From Puccinellia tenuiflora (Eukaryota; Streptophyta; Magnoliopsida; Poales; Poaceae): a DNA stretch of 64,000 nt. The DNA is taken from contig QRDG01000131.1 of NCBI GenBank assembly GCA_012064385.1, forward strand, positions 2,380,816 to 2,444,815, given 5' to 3'. The notes beneath the pieces are model-generated. The model was not told the origin of the DNA, did not search any database, and saw nothing but the letters and a program-made list of their open reading frames with translations. Shown one piece after another: positions 43,344 to 54,104 of this stretch (position 1 is its first letter; each line of letters begins with the position of its first letter). Position numbers and translations under genes: made by a program.

Positions 43344-44677
43344 AAATACCCCAAGAGGGATCGTGGTGGCGACACAAGTGCCCCGTTGGCTTCCCGACCT
43401 TTGTAGTAACTACACACTAGGAACTACTTTTCAACTGAGCAAAATTCATGATACAAAAGCATTATTGACTTAGGTTGTTTTTAGTTCAGAAAAGTACGGC
43501 TCCACACTCTACTAACACGTCTTCACTAATCATATCTAACAATTTTAACCAACACATTTCAACCATTAGTTTAATTAATACCTCAAAACAAATGATAAGC
43601 ATCAAATTTTCACATAACGGTCTACAAGACTATGCAGGTTTTTTCTATTTCATACCACTACCACATGCACGGCATTTTATTGTTCTAACACATCAACCAA
43701 GCAACCAAAACAACTATCTAACAAATATAAGTGAAGCACAAGAGAGTTTAATATCAACAACTAGCAGCTCTAAACAAGATAAAAGCTAAAAGCGAGAGCT
43801 TACTAGCAAACAACAACACATAAGAATACTCTACAAGATATAAGCGAAGCACGGGAGTATTCTAATGAAAAAGCGGAGCGTGCCTCTCCCACACAAGAAA
43901 ACTAGGATCCAACATGTTACGGACCAGCAGACAAACAAAAATAAACGATGCTCCAATAATAGCACATAATATGTAAAGTGATAAAAACATAGTTTTAACG
44001 GAGACGGCCTGATGATTGTCGATAAAGAAGAGGGGATGTCCCCAAGCTTGGACGCTTGAGTCTTCTTGAATGTAAGGAGGATGCCATGGGGGCATCCCCA
44101 AGCTTGTGCTTTTTTCCATCCTTCACTTCTTTCATCGTCCTCTCTCGTGGAACTTAAAAACTAAATTCACACAAAACTTCTCATAAACTGATTAGAGGGT
44201 TAGTACTCATTAAATAAGATCCACTTGGGTTCCACCAAGACACATTGCACAAACTTGATTTAATATTGGCTACTGTTTACTAAGCCTTATTGTGGCACTC
44301 CTTCCAAAAATTACCCCGAATAACACTTGTAAAAGAGATGAATACAAATAAAGGCAAAATCTGTCAAAATAGAACAGTCTGTAAAGATCGAATATTAAGA
44401 GGCACTTATGTAGCTCAAATTAGAAAAATTAAAACTAATGAAAGATATTTAAAAGTATCAGGCTTTCTGTAAAAAAAATTCAAAAAAAGATCACGTTCGG
44501 GGATTTTTCAAAATTTTCTGTAACAGACGCACAAAATCTGTTTCTGGACAGCAAAACAACACCTCGCACTTTCAATGCATTACAGGCTATTTATTGGCAC
44601 AAAAAACAAAAGAAAAAGATACAATGAAGTTGCTACAGAGTAAACAACTCCATGACTCAAGAAAGCAAAATAAAATT

Positions 44678-44724
44678 GGATTGCCTCCCAACAAGCCCTT
44701 TTCTTTAACGCCTTTTAGCTAGGC
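44678..44724 (-). ncRNA. Conserved post-stop hairpin block (copy in element I)
   Basis: On the minus strand GCCTAGCTAAAAGGC (hairpin), then GTTAAAGAAAAGGGCTTG, then GGGAGGCAATCC. Same layout as in elements F and B. The central palindrome is imperfect here. Confidence 0.5.
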
Positions 44725-44737
44725 GCAGTGCCAAATA

Positions 44738-45373
44738 TCAAGTATTCTCAAAAGCAAGATCATCGCCATCTTCCAAACCAAGGCTAGCAAATTTATCATA
44801 AATGCATTGTATCCTACCAATACAAGGCTGAGAATCTCCCCTCTCTTTTCTCTTTGGTTGGCTATTCTCATCAAAAAGGTTTTGAGGAGCAATCCAACCA
44901 AAATTATCTTCCAAAGCATCGGCCAAACCAAGCAATTTAAAGGGAATAGGAATTTTTACCTCTTTCTCACCTTCAGTTTTACCAACATAATTATTGGTCT
45001 TGACGTTCAAAGTCTTCAAGGTGTGCACGATATCAAGACCATATCCAAGCATTTTATAGTGAGAAAATATCTTCCTAGCTTCTTTAGCCACATCATTGAA
45101 CTCATAAGTAGAGTCTTTAACACAAAATCTTTATCCTCACCATCCTTCATATCATCAAGTTTGAGAAACATTTGCTGTGATATAGGATTAAGGTTAACGA
45201 ATCTTGATTCCATCATTCCAACTAAAGAAGCTATAGCAGTCTCATAAGAATCGGAAAGTTCAGCCAAAGGCTTTTCATTAAAATTGCTTAAACCATTAAC
45301 ATGATTAATAAACTCTTCAATATTACTTCTACCAATGACAAAGACACTTCCTACATTAATATCTTTCATACCA
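44738..45373 (-). pseudogene. Orphan retroelement ORF of element I
   Basis: Two overlapping minus-strand frames, offset by a frameshift near 45090, read FGMKDINVGSVFVIGRSNIE and ELSDSYETAIASLVGMMESR, then a piece ending IYDKFASLGLEDGDDLAFEN. No known gag, protease or polymerase motif is present. It occupies the place where element B has its acidic orphan ORF and ends 13 nt before the hairpin block. The upstream part is cut off by element C. Confidence 0.6.
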
Positions 45374-45375
45374 AA

Positions 45376-46764
45376 TGATGACCCACAAGTATAGGGGACC
45401 GCAACAGTCTTCGAGGGAAGTAAAACCCAATTTTTTTGATTCGACACAAGGGGAGGCAAAGAATATTTATAAGCCTTAGCAGCTGATTTGTCAGATCAGC
45501 CACACCTGGAAAGCAACTCACTTGACGCAATTTATCAGTAGCAACAGTAGTGTAACAACAATATTAATAAAGCAACAGTAGTAATATTATGAAAACAGCA
45601 ATAGTAGCAATTGTAATGACAACAGGATTAAAACACCGTAGGCATAGGGATGTAAATACGGGCGCTGCATGGATGAGATAGTTCATGAAATAATTACAAA
45701 GGGCAATAAGCAGATAACAAAATAGACAGTATCGAAGTGCTAAATAAACATAGGCATGTGTTCCGTAGGTAGTCGTACGTGCTCGCAATGAGAACTTGCA
45801 CGACATCTTTTGTCCAACCATCCCGTGTCAGCGGGGCCTTTATGAGGAACCGAAAGGCAATTAAGGCACTCCTTTTTACAAAGTACAGGAGCAAAACATT
45901 AACATTCAATGAACACATGTAATCCTCAAGTCAAAACCATCCCCTCCGGTTATCCCATATGTTGTCACTTTGGGGCCTCGGGTTCCGGACAATAACAGGT
46001 GCAAACAACTTGTAGATATGATCCAAAACAACATTTATCATAATATGTTCAGATCTGAAAACATGGCACTCGGGCCCTAAGTGTCAAGCATTAAGCACAC
46101 CAAGTTGCAACAACGATAAATAAGCACTCCACAAATACTAGACATCATGCCCTAACAATCCGGCATCTTATTACATGAACAATCTCATCCAATACCTAAC
46201 ATCCCCTCAACCTACAGCGGGGAATTACTCACACATGGATGGGGGAAACACGGATGGTTGATGTAGAGGCGGTGGTGATGGCGATGGCGACGATCTCCCC
46301 TTCAATCCCCTTCCCGGCAGGGTGCCGGAACAGGAACTTCTGGTCCCCGAATTAGGTTTTGAGGTGGCGGCGGCGCTCTGTCTCTTTTCTGGAAAAACGA
46401 TCAGGGGTTCTGGCGTTTTTAGGTCGAAGGGCGTAAATAGGCGAAAGGGGCGTCGCCAGCCGAGCCACCACCTGGCCAGGTGGGACCCAGGCGCGGCCTG
46501 CCCTGGGCCACGGCCAGGTGGCGTCTGGGGGTTGTGGCTGGCCCCCGCAGCCCCCTTTTGGCTCTGTGGGTCTTCTGCAAAAATATAATTTTTGGAACTT
46601 TTCCAGATTTTTCCGAGAACTTCGATTTATGCACAAAAATAAGACACCAATGCAATTCTGCTGAAAACAGCGTCAGTCCATGTTAGTTCCATCCAAATCA
46701 TTCAAATTAGAGGAAAAACAACAACAAAAGTGTTTGGAAAAGTAGATACGTTTTGGACGTATCA
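45376..46764 (-). repeat. 3' LTR of element C
   Basis: 1389 bp. On the minus strand it runs TGATACGTCCAAAACGTATC...GTGGGTCATCA. The polypurine tract TAAGCTCGGGGGAGTT precedes it. Confidence 0.88.
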
Positions 46765-48751
46765 AACTCCCCCGAGCTTAGCATATTGCTTGTCCTCAAG
46801 CAATTCAGTTGATAAACTGAATGCGATAAAAGAAACTTTTACAAACACATTTGCTTCTCATGATGTAAACATACTTGTGCTTATGATCAAGACCTTAACA
46901 AGTGCATGATAAAAGTCATAATAGAAATGCAACTTAGCAACCATATAGACTCATGAAAAGATTCCAACATACTAAGAATTAATAATGAGGCATATAGTTA
47001 CCAACAAGATTGCAATTCTCATAATAAGGTATGGCATGATGGTATCTCGCTAGCCCTTTCTGGTACCGCAAAACATAAATGCAGAGCACCTCTGAAATTC
47101 AAGTGGAGACTAGAACAAATATATCAAAGATATAAATCACAACTATAACTTAGTTAATAGTATTTTGCAGCAAAGCACATTATACTAAGGATGACAACTA
47201 TGCTCTCGAAGAAGTGCTTAAAGAAGGTTATGGTGACTCAACATGAAAATAAAAGACAGGCCCTTCGCAGAGGGAAGTAGGGATTAGTCATGTGCTAGAG
47301 ATTTTTATTTTTTATGAAATAGAAGTGAAACAATTTTGAGATATGCGTGCTTTCGTCAACGACTCCACAATAAAGAAACTAGCTAGTCCCCCATTTAAAG
47401 CAAGGCTTTTAGACTTTTGAGAGTGGCTGGTTTTAGAGGAACGAGTACATTCCTCTTTCTCCTTTGTTTCACCACTAACCAATGTTTAAACTGATTTCTC
47501 AGGCTTCATTGTGCGGAGGAGAATGGTGAGTTATATTTATATTTTGCTTAAGCCGCTCACGGGTTGATTCAAGTGAGGACGTAAACCATCAACACCGGGT
47601 GAAAAAAAGGGGGAAATGACCTTGCTTGTCACAGGTTATATCTAGCTTACTACTGCTTCCTCATGAGCTAAAAACAGAGGCACAAAAAAGGGCATTTTGA
47701 ATATTTTAAAGGTAACACATGACAAATTTACTTGGAATGGCAGGGAATACCACATATAGAGAGTTATGGTGGACACTTTGGAAAGACTGATTTTAAGGAT
47801 TTTGGATGCACAAGCAGCGTTCCCGCTCAGTACAAGTGGAGGCTAGCAAAAGACTGGGAAGCGACAACTAGGAGAGCAATACTTGTCATAATCATGCTTT
47901 GCAGCAAAACAATATTAAACACAGCATAAAAGTGATATCAATACTTTGGGGCAAAAATTTCAACGAGGCAAAAGACTTTGTTTTAGTCAATCATGTGTAA
48001 ACATGTGCCAAGTCAATCCAACATGACTTATTCAGAGGAGGATACCACAATACCATACTAAATTATGAATGAAGCAATACATGTTAATTTACGCATGGCA
48101 AATTATTCATTCCTAGATGATGAAACTAATCATAGGAAAATATGAACTACCAAGTGCACATTACCAGTACAACTAATTATCAGGACGAGCCAAAGCATGA
48201 TCATCCAGACAAGTATATGTACAAAAGAGAAGACAAATGGAGTTCATACCAGCTCATTTACCATGTCCACTTCACCAAATATCGTCATTATTGATTTTCA
48301 CTTGCATGACTGAATGCTATGAGAGTAAAAATCGAGTCCAGGCAACGCTGTGAGAACTGGTCAAACCCTGCATCCACTAAACAAAAAGGAAGAGAAAGAT
48401 AAAATATTTTTGGCTTTTCGAATTTTAAGAACAAAGGGAAACAAACAAATAACTAAAGGAAATCTTTTTGGATTTTCAATTTAGCAAGAAAAGAACAAAA
48501 AGAGAAATAGAAAAAGGAAAAGTAAAGAGAGTAAACAAAGGCAAACCGAAAACTAAAAGGAGAAGAAAAGAGGAAATGTTTTTGGGTTTTTGAACTTCAA
48601 AAGACAAAAACTACACCAAGGACTAAATCAAGAAGAAACAATATGGATATACAAAGCAGAAACGTATAAACCGACTAGAATATATAAATGAATGAAATGT
48701 CGCTGAGAATACGTACTCCCCCAAGCTTAGGCTTTTGGACTAAGTTGGGAC
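46765..48751 (-). other. 3' noncoding region of element C
   Basis: No coding potential. On the minus strand it matches the 3' noncoding region of element B over long stretches, for example 47330-47660 against 53210-53530, and GTCCACCATAACTCTCTAT near 47770 against the conserved GAGTCCACCATATC block. Confidence 0.8.
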
Positions 48752-49011
48752 TCAGTAGTGGCCTCCCCATGGGTTCCACCCTGGTGCATTGTAGGTGGGG
48801 TAGGTCGGGTCCGGTGGCTGTGACGAGGAAGTCCTTGCGTCCTGGTAGTAGTGCGAGGAGCCTTCCCCAAAATAATTTGGGGTGTATTCCCCTCTAGTTG
48901 GTGCAAGCTCCTGTTCGGCCGTATGCTCCTGTGTGGCTTCTGTATGGAAGGTTGGTATCCCAAGGTACACATCCAGCTCGTACTCAGAGAAGGACCATCC
49001 TTTCCTATTGG
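48752..49011 (-). pseudogene. Orphan ORF of element C, 3' part
   Basis: Minus-strand frame ANRKGWSFSEYELDVYLGIP to a QPPDPTYPTYNAPGWNPWGG end and stop. Removing element B and one CATAG copy joins it in frame to LPDPCLFNY at 55565, so one ORF was split by B. Its Tyr/Pro-rich tail and position suggest the extra 3' ORF of this Gypsy group. No domain was recognised. Confidence 0.65.
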
Positions 49012-49016
49012 CATAG

Positions 49017-50176
49017 TGATACGTGTCAAACGTATCTATAATTTTTGATCGTGTCATGCTTGATTCCCATCATTATTGCATGTTTATGCTACATTATTAT
49101 ATCATTTTGAGGCATTTTATTGGACTAACCTATTGATAAGATGCCCAGTGCCAGTTCCCTGTTTTTGTGATGTTTTTGTTGCAGAAAGTTACTTCTGGAA
49201 ATATTCTCGGAATTGGACGAAAATTTAGGACGATTTTTTATTGGACAAATGAGGACCGGAGCCAGAAGGGCGACCCAGGGGGCAGCCCACAGGCCAGGGG
49301 CGGCCTGCTGCCGCGGCCTAGGGTCCACCCGCGGGTGGGACCCGCCCCTGCCCTGTGGGGACCCCTCGGCCGCCTCCGACGCCTATAAAATCATCCCCGA
49401 CGAAAAAACCCTAACACCCGAAGGATTCCCAAATACGATACAGAGCTCCGCCGCCATCGCCGACAAGTTTCGGGGGTCAGATTGCCTGTTCCAGCACCCT
49501 GCTGGGACGGGGATTGGCCCCCGGAGCCATCTTCGCCGCCACCGCTGCCTCCGGGATGAGTTGTGAGTAGTTCCCCCGTGGACTACGGGTTTGTAGCAGT
49601 AGCTAGATGGTACTCTCTCCCCCTTGTTGTTCAATACCATGTTCTCGTGAGCTGCCCTACATGATCGAGATCAATCCGATGTAATATGCGTTGTGTTTGT
49701 TGGGATCCGATGGATTGGCACGTTATGATCAGATTATTTATGTTTATGAATTGTTGTTGCTACAATGTTGTTATGCTTAATGCTTGTCACTAGTCACGAG
49801 TGGCATGATCTTAGATTTGGGCGCGTTATGTTTGCATGAATATAATTGATGCTTAGATCGTATCTACAAGTTGTACGCATCTGTTATTAGTCCGGAACCG
49901 GAGACCTCGAGTGACAGAAACGGGGACATCGATAGGAATGGTTAGTAACTTGAGGATTACATGTGTTCATTGCTTTCGTGTTACGGTTACTATTGTTCTC
50001 AAATCACTGTTGCTTTCACCTCTCTCGTGTTACTTGTGCTTCTCCAAGTGTGGCTGAATTGACAACTCAGCTGCGAAGACCTCTAAGTATTCTTTGGCTC
50101 CCCTTGAGTCGAATCAATAAATTGGGTTATACTACCCGCGAAGACTGTTACGATCCCCTACACTTGTGGGTTATCA
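49017..50176 (+). repeat. 5' LTR of element B
   Basis: TGATACGTGTCAAACG...GTGGGTTATCA, 1160 bp, with a GCCTATAAAA promoter-like segment near 49380. Confidence 0.93.
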
Positions 50177-50187
50177 AGACTATTTTC

Positions 50188-50303
50188 TGGCGCCGCTGCC
50201 GGGGAGCTATAGCAATACTTAGAAGTTCACTTGGAAGGTACAACCGATGCCACTCTTCCCGTCAACACGCCATCAAACTATTTTCTGGCGCCGTTGCCGG
50301 GGA
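50188..50303 (+). promoter_or_regulatory. Duplicated primer binding site of element B
   Basis: TGGCGCCGCTGCCGGGGA at 50188 and TGGCGCCGTTGCCGGGGA at 50286 lie in a 98-bp tandem repeat. The first follows the LTR by 11 bp. The second matches the tRNA-Asp complement used by elements F and C exactly. Confidence 0.85.
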
Positions 50304-50377
50304 GCCATAGCTCTACTTATTGGTTCACTTGGGAAGTACTCACTTTCTGTCTACTCTCTTTATTGTTATTGTTATTA

Positions 50378-51292
50378 ATGGTTAACTTCTTTGAAACTAG
50401 ATCTTATTGGCAAGGCGGGTTCACGGAGGATCAACAAGAATATTATAAGGAATACCGCTTGTCACAAAAAGGGATACACTTATGGAAAATAATTAATACT
50501 CTGAACAATTATGCTAGAGACTTGTGCTTAAATTATGATATATCTTATTGCTGTGATGAGTCTAGTTGTAGCATGAATTTTAAACACCTTCCTTTTCAAT
50601 GTACTGGTAATGATAATGAAACCTTAGCATCTTATGCTAAGGGAAACTATGATTTTTATGATGTGGAACCTATTGAAGAATTTATTGCGTGGAAGGGTGC
50701 TTATGAAATTTCTTCTTTGATTGAAAATGATGATGATGCTCCTTATAAATCTGAAAGTTTTGCTATACTTAAATATTGCATGGATAATTACAAAGATGAA
50801 AATTCTTATATTACTGAATTTCTTAAGGGTTTATCTCCCCCAGAAGAAGAGACTAATGCCGTGCAGGAGCCTATGGAAGAAGAAATTGTTGAAACTGGAA
50901 GCTCATTGGATGAAAACGAGGAGGAGAGTGACGAACAAGAGGAGGAAGAATGGAGTAGATACCCATCTCTACCTTCTAATGAGAGTAACTCTCTAACTCA
51001 TACATTATTTGATTGTCCTCCTTCCTTACAAAAGGAGGATGAATGCTATGATCCCATTGATTCATTTGAAACATCCCTTTTTCATAAAAATGATCTTGTT
51101 ATATATGATAACCCGTGCTATATTGATAAATCTTATGATAATCCTTTATTTACTCCAACCATTGAGATGCACGATAATGAAGAGTTGTGCTTAGAAATTC
51201 TATATGATAAAGCTCTTGATGATGGTCATATGTTACTTGATAATAAAAATTATAATGCTATTGAAAGTGGGTTTGATCCCACTATTTTTTAG
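50378..51292 (+). CDS. Orphan acidic protein of element B
   Basis: 304 residues from MVNFFETRSYWQGG. The start at 50378 is chosen because the longer frame from 50231 would translate the second primer site. The N-terminal half (GIHLWKIINTLNNYARDLCL, CCDESSCSMNFKHLPFQC) contains clustered cysteines. The middle is highly acidic (a run of Glu/Asp near residue 200). The C-terminal third repeats Asp/Tyr/Asn motifs such as YDNPCYIDKSYDNPLF. No gag, protease, polymerase or integrase motif was found. It stops at TAG, and a second ORF begins on the next base. Function unknown. The intact frame in a non-autonomous element argues against simple decay. Confidence 0.7.
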   Translation: MVNFFETRSYWQGGFTEDQQEYYKEYRLSQKGIHLWKIINTLNNYARDLCLNYDISYCCDESSCSMNFKHLPFQCTGNDNETLASYAKGNYDFYDVEPIEEFIAWKGAYEISSLIENDDDAPYKSESFAILKYCMDNYKDENSYITEFLKGLSPPEEETNAVQEPMEEEIVETGSSLDENEEESDEQEEEEWSRYPSLPSNESNSLTHTLFDCPPSLQKEDECYDPIDSFETSLFHKNDLVIYDNPCYIDKSYDNPLFTPTIEMHDNEELCLEILYDKALDDGHMLLDNKNYNAIESGFDPTIF

Positions 51293-51550
51293 ATGGATCT
51301 AAATTATGTGCTTGTAGATCATGAAAAGCCTGTTTTATGTGACAATTGTATTGTTGAGTTTGTTCATGATGCTACTGAAAATTATTATGAGAGAGAAAAA
51401 TATGGTTGGAGGAGCTTTCATTTTACTAAAACACCTCTCTCTATGTTGCTATTGTTTTACCTTCCTATGCTAGAAGCTTTATGCTTCATTGATTTATTTT
51501 CTTACAAGATGCCTATGCATAGGAAGAGGGTTAGACTTAAATATATTTGA
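51293..51550 (+). CDS. Second small ORF of element B
   Basis: 85 codons from MDLNYVLVDHEKP, starting on the base after the TAG stop of the acidic ORF, so in the same frame. The C-terminal half is hydrophobic (LSMLLLFYLPMLEALCFIDL) and could be a membrane segment, followed by a basic KMPMHRKRVRLK tail. It may be the end of one longer protein interrupted by the TAG. The family is not recognised. Confidence 0.5.
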   Translation: MDLNYVLVDHEKPVLCDNCIVEFVHDATENYYEREKYGWRSFHFTKTPLSMLLLFYLPMLEALCFIDLFSYKMPMHRKRVRLKYI

Positions 51551-51620
51551 TATTTGCTTCATGATGCTCTCTTGTGCGTTTCGACTCTTATTCGTATGTG
51601 AGCATCATTGAAATTACTGG

Positions 51621-51668
51621 GCCTAGCTAAAAGGCTTTAAAGGAAAGCGCTATTTGGAGACAACCCAT
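51621..51668 (+). ncRNA. Conserved post-stop hairpin block (copy in element B)
   Basis: GCCTAGCTAAAAGGC (hairpin), TTTAAAGGAAAGCGCT (palindromic AGCGCT), then GGAGACAACCC. It lies 71 nt after the last stop. Confidence 0.5.
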
Positions 51669-54104
51669 TTTATTTTTCTTTCAGTTTATTTTCTCTTTTC
51701 TTGAGTCATGGAGTTGTTGCCTCTGTATCAACTTCATTGTATCTTTTTGTTTTGGTTTTTTGTGCCAAGTTTAGCCTCTAATGCATTGAAAAAACGAGGT
51801 ATTATTTTGCTGTCCAGAAACAGATTTCTTCCCTTTACTGTTCGAAAATCCAGAAAATCCCTGAATTTTATCTTTTTATGATATTTTTAGACAGCAAACC
51901 TGATACGTTTATCTATCTTTCATTAGTTTTGAGTTTTCTGATTTGAGCTACAGAAGTGCCTCTTTAAATTCGATCTTTACAGACTGTTCTGTTTTGACAG
52001 ATTTCTGTCTTTATTTGCGTTGCTTCTTATACGAGCTTTCTTTGTGGTTTCTTTTCATGGAAAGGCGTCAAAAAGGCTTTGTATACAGAAGATAATGTTA
52101 AATTGAGTATTTGAAATTTTTCTTAATGGAGCTCAAGTGATTTTATTTAATGAGTACTAACCCCTCTAATCAGTTTATGAGAAGTTTTGTGTGAAGAGAG
52201 TTTTTAAGTTTTGAACGACACGGTGATGTGAGAATGGAGAAAAGCTCAAGCTTGGGGATGCCCCCATAGAATCCCCCTGGAATATTTAAGAAGATTCAAG
52301 CATCTAAGCTTGGGGATGCCCAAGGCATCCCCACTCTTCACCAACAACCATTAGGTCGTTTCGTTGAAACTACGTTTTTTACATATTATGTGCTATGCTT
52401 GGAGCGTCTTTTGCTTTCATTTTGTTTGTTTGTTTGTTTGTTTGTTGGTAATATCCTTGTTGGATCCTAGCTTTATTTGTGTGGGAGAGAGACACGCTCC
52501 ACTTTTTCGTGGAATACTCTTGTGCTTCACTTATACTTGGTGCTAGTAAGCTCTCGTTTTTAGCTTTTATCTTGTTTAGAGCTGCTAGTTTGTTCTAGTT
52601 GAACTCTCTTGTGCTTCACTTATATTTGTTAGAGAGTTGAATTGGTTGCTTGGTTAATATGTTAGAACGGTAGAATGCCGAATATGGGTAATGGTATGAT
52701 GAAAAACCTGCATAGTCTTGTAGATCACTAGTTGGATAATTTGATACTTATCAATTGTTTTGAGATATTAAGATGAATGCTTAACCTTGATGGTTATTTG
52801 AGTGGAAATTGATTAGTAAAGAAATATAGTTAAAACTTGAATCTGTGTGGTGTTTCGTAGTTGTTAATTCATAAAGCTAATCTTTCCATCAAAAGAACTG
52901 TTTGGTCAACAAGGGAGACGGTATGGAGTGTTTATGGTTAAGATTGACTGATGTCCGATGTTACTCTGTTACCGGTTAATGTTAGATGTTTGCTTCAAAT
53001 ACCTTCTTTGCTAAGCCTAAAAATTCGTACTGAGTGTATGGTTCACTCGTGCATCCAAATCCCAAAGCCAAACTATCTTTCCAGCTGAGTCCACCATATC
53101 TACCTATGCATGGTATTTCTTGCCATTCCAAGTAAATTTAACATGTGCTATCTTTAAAAATTCAAAATACTCCTTTTTGTGCCTCTGTTTTTAAGCTCAT
53201 GAGGGAGCAATGGAGAGCTAGATATAACTCGTGACGAGCAAGGTCATTTCCCCCCTTTCACCCGGTGTCGATGGTTTACGTCTTCACTTGAATCAACCCA
53301 AGAGCAGCTTAAGCAAAAATATAAATATAACTCACCATTCTCCTCCGCGCAATGAAAATCTGAGAAATCAGCTCTAAACATTGGACAGTGGTGAAACCAA
53401 GGAGAAAGAGGAGCGTACTCGCTCCTCTAAAAACTAGCTGCTCTCACAAGTCTAAAAGCCTTGCTTGTTATGGGGGACTAGATAGCTTCTCTGTTGTGAA
53501 GTCATTGACGAAAGCATGCATGCCTCAAAATTGTTTTACTTCTGTTTCATAAAAATAAAAAGCTCTAGCACATGACTAATCCCTGCTTCCCTCTGCGAAG
53601 GGCCTTTCTTTTACTTTTAATGTTGAGTCAGTTTTCCTCTTTCTTCTCTCTCCACCAAAGCAAACATCTAGCATTGACCCTGGGTATCATTGATCATATT
53701 GTATCATCAGATTAAACATTAATCTTTATATTGACTTTATCTATAAGATAAGTCGTTGGAAGTTGAAGCTTTTTGCTAATACTTACATCTTCCTTTGTGT
53801 TGATTCTCAAACACTTTTGTCGTGGAACCATTACCTTTGAGAATTAGTCAAATATGTGGGTCACATTGCTTTCATGTCTTTAACGTACTATTTATGAAAG
53901 GTTTTGCTTTAATGATTCAACTTGGTTATTCATTGCTTTCTTGCTATCAACTATAGACAATTGTTTTGGATCACTTCATCTCAGCTCATGTGCTCTTACA
54001 TTACTATCTTGATCAAGATTATGTTGGTGGCATGTCAAGCTCAAAAATTATTTTGATTATCATTTACCTACTCGAGGACGAGCAGGAATTAAGCTTGGGG
54101 ATGC
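51669..54104 (+). other. 3' noncoding region of element B
   Basis: About 2.4 kb without coding potential. It contains two AAGCTTGGGGATGCC repeats with complementary GGCATCCCC (52255-52335), the GAGTCCACCATATCTACCTA block (53088) and CTCGAGGACGAGCAGGAATT just before the polypurine tract. Confidence 0.8.

Larger units (their letters stand above)
43344..45375 (-). mobile_element. Gypsy-type element I, internal fragment
   Basis: The minus-strand internal region is related to that of element B: the same order of ORF end, post-stop hairpin block and noncoding sequence with AAGCTTGGGGATG repeats (44040-44105 here, 52250-52330 in B). Its 3' LTR is missing at the N junction, and on its upstream side it is cut by the LTR of element C, which carries CCAAA (45371-45375) as the left target flank. 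Confidence 0.7.
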
